Positions 15,727-24,401 of a DNA stretch of 64,000 nucleotides are shown piece by piece (the first letter of the stretch is position 1; every line of letters begins with the position of its first letter). Origin of the DNA: Arthrobacter sp. NIO-1057 (lineage in GTDB: Bacteria > Actinomycetota > Actinomycetes > Actinomycetales > Micrococcaceae); the NCBI RefSeq assembly GCF_900094805.1, contig NZ_FMAT01000002.1:310001-374000 (forward strand), read 5' to 3'. Both the position numbers and the translations under genes were made by a program. Below the pieces are notes generated by a model that made no database searches, had not been told where the DNA came from, and saw only the letters and a list, made by a program, of their open reading frames with translations.

Positions 15727-18155
15727 TGGCTACACAGTTAACCGATACCCCAACACCACAACGTGCAGTTGATCAAGAGATTCGAAAGATGCCTCAGACT
15801 GCGGTGATGGCAAATCTCCTCCCACGGGTATTGGCCGCGGTGTGTCTGGCATTGGCTGTCTTGGCCGGGATTGCATCTCTTACCGGGGTCATTGAGGGAT
15901 TCTCGTGGTTCCCTTACTTGCTCCTACCGGTTTTTGCCATTCATCTTCTCGGCGCTCTCATCCGAAGCGTTCGTGTCATTCGTTGGCTGGCGTTACCTGC
16001 TGCGGTTTTGGCCGCCCTCGTTGCCATCACTAACCACGATGCGATGACCGCAAATACCTATGGTTTCTCGGCTACGCAATGGTTCTTCTCCGCTCTGTCA
16101 GAGGCGGGGATCCAATTAGCTACGCAGGTTCCTCCGGTAGCCAGCTCCATTTACGTAGACTTCGCCGTTCTTGTCCTAGCGTTGTGCGTCAGTCTCATCG
16201 TGGAACTCTTGGCTACTTTCCGCCGTACCGCCTTGTTATCCATCATTGTGTTGTCTTTCGCCCCGATTGTTGCTTCCTTATTCAAACAAGAGGGAGCGGG
16301 AATCGGTTATCTCGCGCTTCTGCTTATCGGGATCTTGGGTTTTGTGGCCTTGTTACCCCACATCTTCAACACAACTCCAGGTCATCAAGGTGGACGGACT
16401 ATCGCTGAGCCGAAGACGCTGGGAATCTTTGGTATCACGGTGCTGGCCTGTGTTGGATCATTAGTCGCCGCAAGTGCATGGATGCCCGGTTTCCGCACCG
16501 GAATGTTCCCCGAAGGCCAACGCCCTTCCGGGGATTTACTAGCCAACAATGTTGACCCACTGATCAATTTGGGCAGAGACCTTCGGTCCAATGTATCCGA
16601 CCCGTTCTTGACCTATTACACGACGGCAGATCAGGCTCCTTACCTACGCACGCAGGTCATCAGGAACCTCACCGGTGAACGCTGGGAGCCAAGCGAAGGA
16701 CTCTTTCATTCCGACTACTATGGCGACGTTGCGGTGAACAACAATTTCTCGACTTTCAGTAGCACCGAAGAAGTTCTGCAGATGACCTGGCCCAAAGGCA
16801 ATAGAAATCCGCTGTTGCCCCTGCCTGACCGCAGTTACCTGGTCAACGGCATTGTCGGCGATTGGACGTGGACCCACGAAACCTCCACCGCCCGCCTCAG
16901 TGGCGACGCTCTAAGCGCAACAAATGACGTTTCAGTCGCCTACTCACAACTGAACGTCACCCCACAGGTCGTTGAATACCTTAATCAGCTGGTCGAAGGC
17001 CAAGATACTTTCATCGCTGATGATTACACCCAGCTTCCCCAAGACCCTGACAATACGTTGCAATCCCTGCTAGACGAAACACTTCAGGAAGCTTATAAAC
17101 AGGGCAGTACTCCCAGAAGTGATCTGGAAAAAGCTGTTGCCCTCCAAGATTTCTTCCGGTCTGGGAATTTCGTATACTCCGAACGCACTCCCCTTCGGGA
17201 AGGATACGACGGAGCCAATGCCGAAGTAGTCAAAGCCTTCCTTGCTCGCCGTCAGGGGTATTGCGTGCATTTCGCATCGGCTATGGCCCTACTAGCCCGT
17301 GAAGCCGGAATCCCATCACGTATTGCCGTCGGCTATGCCCCAGGTGTTGCCACCGGCGAATCGATCACGGTTGACAGCTCTGAGGCGGCCAGTGCGCTGA
17401 CCAATAGCCTTGAAACGGGAACCGAGCTCAAAGGGTATACCGTCAGTGGGCAGCAGGCTCATGCGTGGCCAGAGTTGTACTTGGACGGTATTGGCTGGGT
17501 TCCTTTCGAGCCAACTCCAGGGCGTGGCTACACACCAACTTACGCGCCGGAACCTACACGAGCCGTCACTGAACAGCAAAGTACTGCACCGGAAGTACCC
17601 ACTACGCGTAGCACCCCATCAAGTTCTGAATCGCCGTCCGAAACGCCACAAGCTACGGCGGGGACACAGAGTAGCGATGATAGTACCGCGATCTGGCTTG
17701 CCCCACTGATTATTCTGTTGGTCGTTGCAGGGTTATGTATCGCACCATGGCGCCGGCATCGGGCAAGACAAAAACGCTTTGAGCTGATTCGCGCAGGTAA
17801 TCAGGAATCTGCTCAGGCGCTGTGGAGCGAACTGCTCAGCGTCGGAATGGATGCCTCGGTTCCGTGTGGCGTTCATGAATCGGTGGGAGACTACCTTGTG
17901 CGGCTGGCTGATGACCATCCTGGACTCACCAAAGAATTGAGTATGCTCCAACGAGCTATCGAGCTCAGTTTCTATGCCTCACGCCATGTGCAAGAGCAGG
18001 ACGCCCCAGGACTTTTGGACGCCTTACGTGAGGTCCAAAATCAGCTTCGACGCCAGCTGCCGTTGGGCCGTCGAATCCTCAGTTTCCTTTTCCCTAAGTC
18101 CGTGAATTCGGCACCGGGTGACAGGAGGAAAGTTCAGCAGTCCACTGGTAAATAA
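15726..18155 (+). CDS. Transglutaminase-like membrane protein (TgpA type)
   Basis: The third gene of the MoxR operon. I start it at ATG 15726, which overlaps the DUF58 stop, giving 809 residues. Six or so membrane helices fill residues 30-270. An external DUF3488-like region follows, and then a transglutaminase core with the catalytic Cys in RRQGYCVHFASAMALLAREAGIPSR and the His in QQAHAWPELYLDGIGW. The acid comes from the YLDG strand. A Pro/Ser/Thr-rich linker leads to one more helix (WLAPLIILLVVAGLCIA) and a cytoplasmic tail. The enzyme domain faces outside the cell. The natural substrate is unknown and may be a surface peptide or protein. It ends at a strong hairpin. Confidence 0.88.
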   Translation: MATQLTDTPTPQRAVDQEIRKMPQTAVMANLLPRVLAAVCLALAVLAGIASLTGVIEGFSWFPYLLLPVFAIHLLGALIRSVRVIRWLALPAAVLAALVAITNHDAMTANTYGFSATQWFFSALSEAGIQLATQVPPVASSIYVDFAVLVLALCVSLIVELLATFRRTALLSIIVLSFAPIVASLFKQEGAGIGYLALLLIGILGFVALLPHIFNTTPGHQGGRTIAEPKTLGIFGITVLACVGSLVAASAWMPGFRTGMFPEGQRPSGDLLANNVDPLINLGRDLRSNVSDPFLTYYTTADQAPYLRTQVIRNLTGERWEPSEGLFHSDYYGDVAVNNNFSTFSSTEEVLQMTWPKGNRNPLLPLPDRSYLVNGIVGDWTWTHETSTARLSGDALSATNDVSVAYSQLNVTPQVVEYLNQLVEGQDTFIADDYTQLPQDPDNTLQSLLDETLQEAYKQGSTPRSDLEKAVALQDFFRSGNFVYSERTPLREGYDGANAEVVKAFLARRQGYCVHFASAMALLAREAGIPSRIAVGYAPGVATGESITVDSSEAASALTNSLETGTELKGYTVSGQQAHAWPELYLDGIGWVPFEPTPGRGYTPTYAPEPTRAVTEQQSTAPEVPTTRSTPSSSESPSETPQATAGTQSSDDSTAIWLAPLIILLVVAGLCIAPWRRHRARQKRFELIRAGNQESAQALWSELLSVGMDASVPCGVHESVGDYLVRLADDHPGLTKELSMLQRAIELSFYASRHVQEQDAPGLLDALREVQNQLRRQLPLGRRILSFLFPKSVNSAPGDRRKVQQSTGK

Positions 18156-18163
18156 TGTCTTTA

Positions 18164-18205
18164 AGACAGTTCAGGCCCAGCCAAATGGCTGGGCCTGAAC
18201 TGTCT
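18164..18205. terminator. Bidirectional terminator, 20-bp stem
   Basis: The perfect arms 18164-18183 and 18186-18205 lie between two convergent genes, the transglutaminase and the aldehyde dehydrogenase. Eleven bases of the stem, ACAGTTCAGGC, also occur in the terminator at 24347-24390. Confidence 0.85.
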
Positions 18206-18230
18206 ATGAGCATCGTTTGATGCTTAGTAA

Positions 18231-19718
18231 TTACTTCTTGGCTGCGTATGGATCCGCGATACCGATGTACTGCACTGTGGTGTATTCAGCCAAACCTTCG
18301 GCGCCGCCTTCACGACCCAGGCCGGACTGCTTCACGCCACCAAATGGTGCTGCAGCGTTGGAGATGACGCCGGCGTTGAAACCAACCAGGCCGAATTCAA
18401 TCTGCTCCGAAACGCGGAACATGCGGTTGAAGTCCTGCGAGTAGATGTAGGAAGCCAAACCGTACTCGGTGGAGTTAGCCAGCTTGATGGCTTCTTCTTC
18501 CGAGGTAAAGGTGGTTACTGGGGCCACTGGGCCGAAGATTTCCTGGGTCAGGATCTTGGCATCGTTAGACACATTAGCCAGCACGGTTGGCTGGTAGAAG
18601 TAGCCTGGGCCTTCTACTGGTGCGCCACCGGTGATAGCGGTCGCGCCTGCGCTGACGGCGGCTTCCACCAAGGCGTGAACCTCGTCGCGGGCCTTCTCTT
18701 CAACCAGTGGGCCTACCGTGGTGTCGGCTTCGGTGCCGCGACCTGGCTTCAGAGCCTTCATCGCTGCAGCGAACTTTGCGGTGAATTCTTCGGCAACATC
18801 GGCGTGAACCAAGAAACGGTTCGCTGCGGTGCAAGCTTCACCCATGTTGCGCATCTTCGCTGCCATGGCACCTTCGACTGCTGCATCCAGGTCAGCATCT
18901 TCGAAGACGATGAACGGAGCGTTGCCACCCAGTTCCATCGAGGTGCGCAGTACCTTGTCTGCGGCGTCCTTCATCAGCTGCTTGCCCACTGGGGTGGAGC
19001 CGGTGAATGAGACCTTGCGCAGGCGGTCATCCTGCATCAATGGTCCGGAGATCTTCGAGGCTGATGCACCGGAAACCACGTTCAGCACACCTGCTGGCAG
19101 GCCGGCTTCCATCATGGTGGCGGCGAACAGCTGGGAAGTCAGTGGGGTCAGCTTGGCTGGCTTGAGCACCATGGTGCAACCTGCGGCTACTGCTGGGCCA
19201 ACCTTGCGGGTAGCCATTGCCAGCGGGAAGTTCCAGGGGGTGATCAGCAGACATGGGCCTACCGGCTTGTGGTGAACGAGGACCTTGTTCTTGCCCTCTG
19301 GGGTGGTGACGTAACGGCCGTAGTGGCGCACGGTCTCTTCGGAGAACCAGCGCAGGAACTCTGCACCGTAGGTCACTTCGCCGTAGGCCTCAGCCAATGG
19401 CTTGCCCATTTCTAGGCTCATCAGCAGGGCAAAGTCATCTTTGCGTTCGGTGACCAGGTCAAAGGCGCGGCGCAAGATTTCAGCACGCTCACGTGGTGCC
19501 GTCAAAGCCCACTCAGCCTGAACTGCATCAGCTGCGTCCAAGGCGGCCAGAGCATCTTCGCTCGTGGCGCTGGCCAGGGTCAGCAATTTTTCTCCGGTAG
19601 CTGGATCCAGCACGTCAAACGTGCCACCATCCGAGGCGTCGCGCCATTCGCCATTGATCAAAAGACCGGTTGGAACCTTTGCAAGCAGTTCTGCTTCGCG
19701 CTGGGCAGTGATCGACAT
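18231..19718 (-). CDS. gabD: NAD(P)-dependent succinate-semialdehyde dehydrogenase
   Basis: The enzyme oxidises succinic semialdehyde to succinate, the last step of the GABA shunt, or acts on similar aldehydes. The 495-residue protein is a full-length class 3-type ALDH. It has the NAD-binding PWNFPLAMATRKVGPA at 161-176, the Gly motif FTGSTPVGKQL near 238, the general base Glu262 in SMELGGNAPF, and the catalytic Cys296 in GEACTAANR. A strong AGGAGA precedes the ATG. It appears monocistronic with a 139-base upstream region. No GABA transaminase lies nearby, so the exact aldehyde is inferred from family similarity only. Confidence 0.9.
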   Translation of the reverse strand: MSITAQREAELLAKVPTGLLINGEWRDASDGGTFDVLDPATGEKLLTLASATSEDALAALDAADAVQAEWALTAPRERAEILRRAFDLVTERKDDFALLMSLEMGKPLAEAYGEVTYGAEFLRWFSEETVRHYGRYVTTPEGKNKVLVHHKPVGPCLLITPWNFPLAMATRKVGPAVAAGCTMVLKPAKLTPLTSQLFAATMMEAGLPAGVLNVVSGASASKISGPLMQDDRLRKVSFTGSTPVGKQLMKDAADKVLRTSMELGGNAPFIVFEDADLDAAVEGAMAAKMRNMGEACTAANRFLVHADVAEEFTAKFAAAMKALKPGRGTEADTTVGPLVEEKARDEVHALVEAAVSAGATAITGGAPVEGPGYFYQPTVLANVSNDAKILTQEIFGPVAPVTTFTSEEEAIKLANSTEYGLASYIYSQDFNRMFRVSEQIEFGLVGFNAGVISNAAAPFGGVKQSGLGREGGAEGLAEYTTVQYIGIADPYAAKK

Positions 19719-19857
19719 ACGCGCATCTCCTGAAACTCTAAATGAAACTAATCGTCGTTGATGCCTACGCTATTCTCGGCACAAGCGAACTGTAAATCGC
19801 CCTGTGCACTATAAAAGCGCAGATTCATTGTGCAATCAGCCTATGCGAATTTCGCTA

Positions 19858-20715
19858 TTAATCCGCTTCGTGACGTTGCGCCAAAACAGCTTCATAAAGA
19901 TCGCGCTTTTTCACACCGAACTTCTCAGCGATTTCACCAACAGCTTGCTTCATTCGAGTACCTTGCACCACCAGTTCAGCAACCTTAGGCAAGAGCTCTT
20001 GAACCGTGGCTGGCTCCGCTGCTTGTGCACCATGAACCACTACAACTATTTCACCGCGAACGCCCTGATCGGCCCACTGTTTCAGTGCACCCAGTGAGTC
20101 GCGACGGACCTCTTCAAACTTCTTGGTCAATTCTCTGGCGACCGCTGCCTGACGGTCTTCACCGAAGGCTTCGATGGCTGCTTCTAGGAAATCGCTGAGA
20201 CGGTGTGGGGCTTCAAAAAACACCATCGTGCGTTCTTCACTCAGCAAAGAATCCAGTCGCTTGCGTCGTTCCCCTGCCTTGCGTGGCAAGAACCCTTCAA
20301 AGGTGAAACGGCCGGTAGGAAGCCCGGATAGTGACAGTGCGGTGAGAACAGCAGATGGCCCAGGCACCGCAGTCACCCGGATACCGGCACTCAGCGCGGC
20401 AGCCACCAGCGGGTAGCCGGGATCAGATACGGCGGGCATTCCGGCATCGGAGACAACCAGTACGGTGGCCCCTTGGGCGGCGAGGTCGATAACTTCTGAA
20501 AGTTTGTGCGCTTCGTTGTGCTCATGAAGACTCATGACCTTGGCAGTGATCTTGATTCCCAGAGCTTGGGCCAGGTGATGGAAGTTCCTCGTATCCTCGG
20601 CCGCGATAATATCCGCGCTGGCCATTATCTCTCGTAAACGAGGCGAAGCATCGGATAGATTGCCAATTGGGGTAGCACCGAGGACGATAACGCCCTCATT
20701 CTCTGAGATCTGCAC
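19858..20715 (-). CDS. rsmI: 16S rRNA (cytidine(1402)-2'-O)-methyltransferase
   Basis: RsmI methylates the ribose of C1402 in the ribosomal P site. The protein begins VIVLGATPIGNLSDASPRLREIM and continues with AEDTRNFHHLAQALGI, VVSDAGMPAVSDPGYPLVAAA and AVPGPSAVLTALSLSGLP. All of these are hallmarks of the tetrapyrrole-methylase fold family to which RsmI belongs. I prefer the GTG at 20715 (QISENEG onward) because residues from 20751 to it overlap the intergenic region and lack a ribosome binding site. It is divergent from the protein mannosyltransferase gene, an arrangement that is common in actinobacteria. Confidence 0.93.
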   Translation of the reverse strand: MQISENEGVIVLGATPIGNLSDASPRLREIMASADIIAAEDTRNFHHLAQALGIKITAKVMSLHEHNEAHKLSEVIDLAAQGATVLVVSDAGMPAVSDPGYPLVAAALSAGIRVTAVPGPSAVLTALSLSGLPTGRFTFEGFLPRKAGERRKRLDSLLSEERTMVFFEAPHRLSDFLEAAIEAFGEDRQAAVARELTKKFEEVRRDSLGALKQWADQGVRGEIVVVVHGAQAAEPATVQELLPKVAELVVQGTRMKQAVGEIAEKFGVKKRDLYEAVLAQRHEAD

Positions 20716-20783
20716 AATCTTAAGCCTACGCGAAGTACGAAAAGACCACATTCCTCCGCTTACGCCGGTAGCATGATTTGGTG

Positions 20784-22394
20784 ATGGGCATCTCGACTCT
20801 TAACTCCGCGGATACTGGCCATGTTCGTTCCATGCGACAGGCCTTCACTTTCGAGAGCCTGAAACAACGGCTTCTCCCTACCGTTACGCTCAGCGGCCCG
20901 CTACTGTGGATCATTCCGCTAGCGGTAACGTTGCTGGCCGGGCTCCTGCGTTTTGTTAATCTTGCGCATCCGCACATGCTGATCTTTGACGAGACCTATT
21001 ACGTTAAAGACGCGTTCTCACTGTTGCAAAGTGGTTATGAACGCGAATGGGCTGACGATAGCGACGCACAGTTCATCGCCGGTGATCCGCAGCTGACGAA
21101 CGATCCTTCTTTTGTCGTACATCCGCCCTTAGGTAAGTGGCTCATCGGCCTAGGAATGCTGCTCTTCGGTGACTTCAACGGCCTCGGTTGGAGATTCAGC
21201 ACTGCACTCTTTGGCACCCTTTCGGTGCTGCTTGTCACCCTGTGCGCTCGATTGCTTTTCGGTTCACATACCTTGGGCGGTATCGCAGGGCTCTTGATGG
21301 CCATCGACGGTCACTCCATCGTGATGTCTCGTTCTGCGCTGTTGGATATTTTCCTGATGTTCTTCGTCTTGGCAGCGTTTTATGCGTTGCTCAAGGACCG
21401 AGTTCATGGGCGCACCCAATTAGCTAAAAAACTTTCCGTGCCTGCTGGCAATAGGCCCGATGACTTCCTGCTCGCCCAAGGTCCGATGATCTGGTGGCGC
21501 CCCTGGCGACTAGTTGCCGCAGTGATGCTCGGTGGCGCTGTGGGCATCAAATGGTCTGCGCTGTCCTTTGTTGCTGTCTTCTGTCTCATGGCGGTGCTGT
21601 GGGACTTCGCCGCGAGACGCACTGCAGGAATCCACCGCTGGCAGCGGGCCGCTTTCACCCGCGATGGAATCTACTCGTTCTTCACGATGATTCCGCTGAT
21701 GCTCATCACTTACCTCTCGACCTGGACCGGGTGGTTAGTCACTTCCGGTGGACGCTATCGACAGTGGGCGCAAGAGCACCCCGGCGAAGGGGTCAGTTGG
21801 CTGCCTGCACCGTTGCGGTCGCTGTGGCACTATCACCAGGCAGGCTATGAATTCCATACTGGACTGACCTCAGAACACGGCTGGCAGTCCTCGCCATGGA
21901 CTTGGCCTTTTGCCGGCCGCCCAGTGCTGTTCTACTTTGAAGGTTACGACCAGGGCGTGAACGGTTGCGATCTGAAACGTTGCACCGAAGTCATTACCGA
22001 CCTACCCAACCCCCTGTTGTGGTGGGCTTGCTCCATCAGTATGTTCTTGTTGATCCTGTGGTGGATCGGCGCCCGCGACTGGCGTGCAGGTGCGATCTTA
22101 TCGTCGGCAGTGGCTGGCTTCCTGCCGTGGCTGATGTATCCAGAACGTACGATGTTCTTCTTCTACACCCTGCCGTTGGTTCCGTTCATGATTCTTTCGT
22201 TGACGTATATGATTGGCAGGTTCATTCCGCGAGAGCCGAACAGTGGACCCGTCTACCGAGCACGCATTATCGTAGTCACCCTCGTGATGGTGTTGTTCCT
22301 ACTCACTTCGGCTTTCTTCTGGTCAATTTGGTCGGGACAAATGATTGCAGATGACCTGTGGCGGATGCACGTGTGGATCCCCAGCTGGGGCTAA
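20784..22394 (+). CDS. pmt: Dolichyl-phosphate-mannose-type protein O-mannosyltransferase
   Basis: This GT39 membrane enzyme moves mannose from polyprenyl-phosphate-mannose to Ser/Thr of exported proteins. It has about ten hydrophobic helices. The first external loop carries the family Asp-Glu pair in MLIFDETYYVKDAFSL, and the second loop contains VHPPLGKWLIGLG. The C-terminal half is a run of helices ending near the stop. The start is uncertain because TTG, GTG and ATG occur in a row at 20778, 20781 and 20784. I list the ATG. It is divergent from rsmI, as is usual for the mycobacterial and corynebacterial homologues. The following acyl-CoA ligase may be cotranscribed, 77 bases away. Confidence 0.92.
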   Translation: MGISTLNSADTGHVRSMRQAFTFESLKQRLLPTVTLSGPLLWIIPLAVTLLAGLLRFVNLAHPHMLIFDETYYVKDAFSLLQSGYEREWADDSDAQFIAGDPQLTNDPSFVVHPPLGKWLIGLGMLLFGDFNGLGWRFSTALFGTLSVLLVTLCARLLFGSHTLGGIAGLLMAIDGHSIVMSRSALLDIFLMFFVLAAFYALLKDRVHGRTQLAKKLSVPAGNRPDDFLLAQGPMIWWRPWRLVAAVMLGGAVGIKWSALSFVAVFCLMAVLWDFAARRTAGIHRWQRAAFTRDGIYSFFTMIPLMLITYLSTWTGWLVTSGGRYRQWAQEHPGEGVSWLPAPLRSLWHYHQAGYEFHTGLTSEHGWQSSPWTWPFAGRPVLFYFEGYDQGVNGCDLKRCTEVITDLPNPLLWWACSISMFLLILWWIGARDWRAGAILSSAVAGFLPWLMYPERTMFFFYTLPLVPFMILSLTYMIGRFIPREPNSGPVYRARIIVVTLVMVLFLLTSAFFWSIWSGQMIADDLWRMHVWIPSWG

Positions 22395-22471
22395 ACAACA
22401 CCACGCACTGGTGCTTAAGCCATGAATTAGGCCACTTTGACCGTTTCGATTCCCAAAGGATTTTGTCTTCC

Positions 22472-24313
22472 ATGCAAGAAGTATCAGTCGAGCTACTTAC
22501 TGAGTTAGCGCCAGAGGTTAATACGACGAATCTTCTCCTCGATCGGGTCGCAGCAGGTGCAGACCAGCCGTTGTTTCGTGTGCAGCGTGATGGTACCTGG
22601 CATGATGTGAATGCAGGAGACTTCCTCAGGGATGTGAAACGACTGGCCACCACCCTGATCAACGACGGGCTTCAGCCAGGAGACAAAGTCGCCATCGTCT
22701 CGCGCACGCGCTACGAGTGGGCGCTGGCAGAAGAAGCCATCTGGTTTGCTGGCGGTGTCTCAGTGCCCATCTACGAGACGTCGAGCCCTTTCCAGATCGA
22801 ATGGATCCTGCGCGATTCTTCAGCCCGCGTCGTCTTCGCTGAAAACCATGACTTGCGCGCCAATGTGCGTCAGGCCGTGGCGCAATTGGGCGAAGAAGTT
22901 CGCGTCCATATTTTTGAGGGATCGGACCGGGACGATAAGTCACTGATTCCTTCGGCCGGTTTGCATCACTTGATGGTAGATCCCCAGGAAGTTGATGAGC
23001 AGCTCATCGAGTCCCGTCGTTCCTCGATGAGACTGGAAGACGTCGCCACGATGGTCTACACCTCGGGCACCACCGGACGCCCTAAGGGATGCAATATGTC
23101 CCACTCTAACTTCGCGATGGTCGCCCATAACCTAGCCGGGCACATGCTCGATATCCTTGGCGATCACCGTCCTACTTTGATGTTCTTGCCGCTGGCACAC
23201 GTGCTGGCACGTGCTGTGCAGCAGACCTGTATTCATGGTGGCTCGATCATTGCTCATTCCAGCTCCATGGCCAACCTCGTTCAGGACATGGCAGCAGTGA
23301 AGCCAGGATTCTTGCTGGCCGTACCCCGCGTGTTCGAAAAGATTCGCACCACCGCACTGGCCTCGGCTGAGAGCAGCGGCAAAGCAGAGCTATTTTTGAA
23401 GGCAGAGAAGACCGCTATCGAGGTCTCCAAAATCCGTGATGCCCGAGCCCGGGGACTCAAGGCACGCATGCCACTGTCGCTTCGTGCCCGCCATGCAGTC
23501 TTCAACAAGGTGCTGTATCCAAAGCTACGCGGCGTCTTTGGCGGAGAGTGTGGCTACGCGATTTCTGGTGCCAGCGCCCTGAACGAAGACCTGGCGCACT
23601 TCTTCCGTGGCGCAGGTATTCAGCTGGTCGAAGGTTATGGGCTGACCGAAACCACCGCACCAGCCACGGTGAATCAGGCCTCCCGCACCCGAGTCGGCAC
23701 CGTAGGACGCCCCATCCCCGGAACCAGTGTCAGGATTGCCCAGGACGGCGAGATCCTGATCAAGGGAATTGGTGTCTTCGCCAGCTATCACAACAATCCG
23801 AAGGCCACGGCAGAAGTTTTTGACGCCGAGGGGTACTTCAAAACCGGTGATACCGGTGTCCTCGATGACGACGGGTACCTCAAGGTCACCGGACGCAAGA
23901 AAGAACTCATTGTCACCGCCGGCGGCAAAAACGTCTCCCCCGGTCCTCTAGAGGAAATGGTCCGCGCAGGACGTATTGTGGCCCAGTGTGTGCTCGTGGG
24001 TGAACAGCGTCCGTTCATTACTGCCATGGTGACCTTGGATCGTGAAGAACTGGTTCTGTGGGGCAAAGCCAAGGGGCTTGGAAAACTGACTTTGGAGCAG
24101 GCTGCCGTGCACCCCGAGGTCATTACCGAGGTTCAAAGCTACGTGAACACCGCAAATCTTACGGTGTCTAAAGCAGAATCTATCCGTAAGTTTGTGGTCC
24201 TCGATGAGGAATTCACCGAGGCTTCCGGTCACCTGACCAATTCGTTGAAGCTCAAACGCCAGCGCGTCCTCGATGAATTCGATGATCAGATCCAAGCGCT
24301 CTACACCAAGTAG
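22472..24313 (+). CDS. Long-chain fatty-acid-CoA ligase (FadD15 type)
   Basis: An AMP-forming acyl-CoA synthetase of 613 residues. Motif A5-type VYTSGTTGRPKGCNMSH is at about 195-210. Then come LPLAHVLARAVQQ, VEGYGLTETTAPATVNQ, KTGDTGVLDDDGYLKVTGRKKELIVTAGGKNVSP, and a late catalytic Lys region (NSLKLKRQRV). The length and the GKNVSP-type hinge match FadD15-like ligases, which activate long fatty acids for lipid synthesis or degradation. The open frame begins at 22358 within the preceding gene. I choose ATG 22472 because AAAGGA lies upstream and homologues begin shortly before the VELLTEL segment. Confidence 0.9.
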   Translation: MQEVSVELLTELAPEVNTTNLLLDRVAAGADQPLFRVQRDGTWHDVNAGDFLRDVKRLATTLINDGLQPGDKVAIVSRTRYEWALAEEAIWFAGGVSVPIYETSSPFQIEWILRDSSARVVFAENHDLRANVRQAVAQLGEEVRVHIFEGSDRDDKSLIPSAGLHHLMVDPQEVDEQLIESRRSSMRLEDVATMVYTSGTTGRPKGCNMSHSNFAMVAHNLAGHMLDILGDHRPTLMFLPLAHVLARAVQQTCIHGGSIIAHSSSMANLVQDMAAVKPGFLLAVPRVFEKIRTTALASAESSGKAELFLKAEKTAIEVSKIRDARARGLKARMPLSLRARHAVFNKVLYPKLRGVFGGECGYAISGASALNEDLAHFFRGAGIQLVEGYGLTETTAPATVNQASRTRVGTVGRPIPGTSVRIAQDGEILIKGIGVFASYHNNPKATAEVFDAEGYFKTGDTGVLDDDGYLKVTGRKKELIVTAGGKNVSPGPLEEMVRAGRIVAQCVLVGEQRPFITAMVTLDREELVLWGKAKGLGKLTLEQAAVHPEVITEVQSYVNTANLTVSKAESIRKFVVLDEEFTEASGHLTNSLKLKRQRVLDEFDDQIQALYTK

Positions 24314-24346
24314 ACCGCCGCTGATGAGACACAGCTTAGGCACGTC

Positions 24347-24390
24347 TTAAACAGTTCAGGCGCCGCGGATGCGGCGCCTGAACTGTTTAA
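24347..24390. terminator. Bidirectional terminator, 20-bp stem
   Basis: The perfect arms 24347-24366 and 24371-24390 with the loop GGAT separate the acyl-CoA ligase from the convergent Lit-like gene. The stem shares ACAGTTCAGGC with the terminator at 18164-18205. Confidence 0.85.
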
Positions 24391-24401
24391 TGCGTTATTT
24401 G

